Origin: an uncultured beta proteobacterium
GTDB lineage: Bacteria; Pseudomonadota; Gammaproteobacteria; Burkholderiales; Burkholderiaceae_C
Assembly: GCA_903958915.1 (NCBI GenBank)
Contig: CAJBVC010000719.1
Location: forward strand, 1 to 15,803
Reading direction: 5' to 3'
DNA length: 15,803 nt
In this document: piece after piece, positions 13,851-15,803 of the stretch
How the letters are laid out: each line of letters opens with the position of its first letter
How positions within the stretch are numbered: the first letter of the stretch is position 1
The notes under the pieces: model-generated
Databases searched by the model: none
The model's input: the letters and a program-made list of their open reading frames with translations, nothing else
Told to the model about the DNA's origin: nothing
Program-made: the position numbers and the translations under genes

Positions 13851-15185
13851 ATGTTGCAGTTGAATATCAAACGCCATGCCATTGGTGTCGCCACTCTGTT
13901 GCTGTGTTCCGGCGCACTCTATGCGCAGAGCACGCAGCAAATTGTGCGGCCCCCCAAAACCTTGCTCTGGATGGACGTGTCCACCGGCAACATGGCAGGC
14001 ATGCCGGAGATCGACATTCCAGGGCTGGGTGGTCTCATGGGCGGACTGATGGGAGCCATGGGCGGTGGCAACGCCAAGTCCACCGGCAAGGAGTACTACG
14101 GCTCGGCACGCAGCTTCCACATGATGCCACCCCGGATTCTGGACGTGGCCCTGTGGAACGGACTCAAGCCCGGCGTCGAGGCGGCGCAAAACATTCCTCA
14201 GGGCATGAAGCTCGGCGACAAGCTGCCCCTGCTGCCCATCCTGGCCGAGAAAGTCGTTACGAGTGACCCGCGCCCGGAGAAGGAATACGAAGGAACCTAT
14301 GAGAAACCCAAGGGACGCCTGCTGTTCTACTGGGGTTGCAGCGCAACGGTGCGTCCGGGGCAGCCACGCGTCATTGACCTGAGCAAGCTCTCAGCCGACT
14401 CGGCGCAGGCGTTTGGCAGTGCTTTTGGTGGCAAATACGCCCCTGACCGTGGTGCCAAGGTACGCGAAGGCTACGACGTGTATCCCAACGAGCGTGACCA
14501 GCGCTCGCTGCCGCGCGGGGCCTCCTTGGTGGGAGAGCATCGCATCACGGGCGACGGGGTGCCAGAGTCGTTCCGGTTCAACCTCGGCGCAGCGCACGAT
14601 GTCATGCCAGCCATCGAGCTGCAGAGCAAGGGAACCCTGAAAGACAGCGTGGCATTGAGTTGGGCACCGGTGACCAACGCCCGGGCCTACTTCCTGAATT
14701 CGATGGGCGCCCAGGGCGATGACATGGTGTTCTGGTCCAGCAGCGACCTGCCCGATACCGGCATGGGGCTGTTTGACTATCTGTCGAACGCCACCATCGA
14801 CAAGTGGACCAAGGAAAAAGTGCTGTTGGCCTCGAGCGTGACCCATTGTGATGTTCCCAAAGGCATTTACGGTGGCGCAGAGGGCAAGGGCCGTGAGGGT
14901 GGCGCCATGCTACGGATGATCGCCTACGGTGGTGAGCACGGTTTTGTACACCCGCCCCGCCCGACCGACCCCAAGGTGCCGTGGGACCAGGAATGGAGTG
15001 TCCGGCTGCGTGTGAAGTCCAACACCATGGCAATGCTGGGCCAGGAGATCGAGCCTTCCAGCGCATCCAGCAGCAACGACGGTCGGGGTGAGAAAGCGAA
15101 AGCGCAGGAAAAAGAGTCTTCTGATTCCAACCCCCTGTCCCTCCCCGGCGCTGCAAATATCCTCAAAGGGCTCTTTGGAAAATAG
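13851..15185 (+). CDS. Exported protein of unknown function
   Basis: A 444-residue protein that I do not recognise. It has a clear signal peptide: Lys7/Arg8, a hydrophobic core IGVATLLLCS and a likely cleavage site after GALYA (residue 25), so it is periplasmic or outside the cell. Residues 57-73 form a Gly/Leu/Met-rich run (PGLGGLMGGLMGAMGGG). The rest is a mix expected of a beta-rich domain, with two cysteines in the mature chain (Cys163 in YWGCSATV and Cys333 in VTHCDVP) that could pair. A segment LSWAPVTNARAYFL (269-282) resembles a fibronectin type III strand. The C-terminal 45 residues are Ser/Lys/Glu-rich and end PGAANILKGLFGK. No lipobox is seen. It has its own promoter and ribosome site, and its stop lies 14 bases from the stop of the convergent patatin-like gene. 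Confidence 0.85.
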   Translation: MLQLNIKRHAIGVATLLLCSGALYAQSTQQIVRPPKTLLWMDVSTGNMAGMPEIDIPGLGGLMGGLMGAMGGGNAKSTGKEYYGSARSFHMMPPRILDVALWNGLKPGVEAAQNIPQGMKLGDKLPLLPILAEKVVTSDPRPEKEYEGTYEKPKGRLLFYWGCSATVRPGQPRVIDLSKLSADSAQAFGSAFGGKYAPDRGAKVREGYDVYPNERDQRSLPRGASLVGEHRITGDGVPESFRFNLGAAHDVMPAIELQSKGTLKDSVALSWAPVTNARAYFLNSMGAQGDDMVFWSSSDLPDTGMGLFDYLSNATIDKWTKEKVLLASSVTHCDVPKGIYGGAEGKGREGGAMLRMIAYGGEHGFVHPPRPTDPKVPWDQEWSVRLRVKSNTMAMLGQEIEPSSASSSNDGRGEKAKAQEKESSDSNPLSLPGAANILKGLFGK

Positions 15186-15199
15186 GGCTCACCGGCAGG

Positions 15200-15803
15200 C
15201 TACAGCGGCTGCACCCGTGCGACATCCGGGCGCTCCAGCCACTTTGCAAACTCGTCCACCAACTGCTCGCTGGCCGAGGTTGCTGCTTTCCACGCTTTGA
15301 CGCGCGCCGCCAGATCGTTGCCATAACGGGTGAAATCGGTGCGGTCGGGCAGTTTGGCATTGGGTAGCGTTTTGACCCATTCAGGGTTGGGCGCCAGCAC
15401 CAGTGTGGTGTCCAGAAAGTGCGTGGAGCGGTGCCGCCATTTCAGACTCTTGTCGAGCCAACCGGGCACCACCGCCTTCTGAAAATGCGGATAGAGCACC
15501 AATTGTTTCGGCACATTTATGCCTGCAGCGCCCGTGGAATAAGCGTGAGCAGCTCCTGAATCGATAGCGTTTTGGTGCAACCCGGCATAGTTCAGGTGCA
15601 GGTGGTAATCGGTGATGCCACCGTCCCAATAGGCACCTGGCGGCGCGCCCGGGATGTTGTGCACCGCGCGCAGCACAAACGGAATGGAGCAACTGGCTTG
15701 CAGTGCCTGGTTGAAGTTGGCCGCAGTCAGTGGCAGCTGCCGGGTCCGGTAGTCGTGGGTGGCGAACGGCAACGGCGCACAGGTGGCGCCCGTCGCAGGC
15801 AAA
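15200..15803 (-). CDS. Patatin-like phospholipase, 5' part outside the window
   Basis: The C-terminal 201 codons of a longer gene; the frame is open to the window edge, so any start seen here is artificial. The recognisable patatin feature is the second catalytic element: LQASCSIPFVLRAV followed by AYWDGGITDYH, where the Asp of DGG (about 15623-15625) is the dyad partner. The nucleophile GxSxG and the oxyanion-hole glycines would lie upstream and cannot be seen. Patatin-like enzymes cleave acyl groups from lipids. The rest of the visible part contains a segment rich in Trp and basic residues and ends with a helix LVDEFAKWLERPDVARVQPL. It converges on the exported unknown protein with only 14 bases between stops and no visible terminator. 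Confidence 0.8.
   Translation of the reverse strand, partial: LPATGATCAPLPFATHDYRTRQLPLTAANFNQALQASCSIPFVLRAVHNIPGAPPGAYWDGGITDYHLHLNYAGLHQNAIDSGAAHAYSTGAAGINVPKQLVLYPHFQKAVVPGWLDKSLKWRHRSTHFLDTTLVLAPNPEWVKTLPNAKLPDRTDFTRYGNDLAARVKAWKAATSASEQLVDEFAKWLERPDVARVQPL

Noticed and set aside
1..15803. Mobile elements, CRISPR arrays, tRNA or rRNA genes
   Set aside because: No transposase or integrase motif, no regularly spaced repeats and no cloverleaf or rRNA sequence were recognised on either strand.

Overview
The window looks like ordinary chromosome from a Gram-negative betaproteobacterium, most likely Burkholderiales and probably Comamonadaceae (Rhodoferax/Polaromonas-like). The evidence is high GC coding sequence, a holB-pilZ-tatD arrangement, CheZ, a ygfZ gene divergent from mltG, and an iron-dependent dehydrogenase that resembles the Cupriavidus 4-hydroxybutyrate enzyme. 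The taxon is inferred from protein similarity that I recognise from memory; no search was run. I see no tRNA, rRNA, insertion sequence, phage gene or CRISPR array.

Layout, left to right. On the + strand, 50-3775: a DhlA-like alpha/beta hydrolase, a receiver-(degenerate GGDEF)-EAL regulator, and an LD-carboxypeptidase whose first ATG overlaps the EAL gene. On the - strand, 3793-4137: a small unknown protein. Then a 197-base divergent intergenic region, followed by a + strand class III nucleotide cyclase fused to an FHA domain (4335-5252). Next is a compact - strand cluster read from 9881 down to 5357: mltG, tmk, holB, pilZ, tatD and an exported ankyrin protein, with junctions of -8 to +68 nt. 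Divergent from mltG is ygfZ (+), followed by cheZ (+) behind a strong dyad. cheZ overlaps tail to tail with a - strand thioesterase-GNAT fusion (11593-12471). Divergent from the fusion, across a region with a 10-bp inverted repeat, is an iron-containing alcohol dehydrogenase (+). A convincing sigma70 promoter then drives an exported protein of unknown function (+). The window ends inside a - strand patatin-like lipase whose N-terminus lies outside.

How the genes relate. The mltG-tmk-holB-pilZ-tatD block mixes cell-wall, dTTP-synthesis, replication, type IV pilus and nuclease functions and is a well-known syntenic unit of gamma- and betaproteobacteria; the ankyrin gene is joined to it by an ATGA overlap. 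Several genes bear on surface behaviour and second messengers: the EAL protein (c-di-GMP breakdown), the cyclase-FHA protein (probably cAMP), PilZ (type IV pili) and CheZ (CheY-P dephosphorylation). Any functional link among them is inference.

Nothing here amounts to a clear undescribed system. The most rewarding items are the exported 444-aa orphan protein, the dyad before cheZ, the inverted repeat before the dehydrogenase, the thioesterase-GNAT fusion, the DhlA-like protein lacking one halide-binding tryptophan, and the ankyrin gene coupled to tatD.
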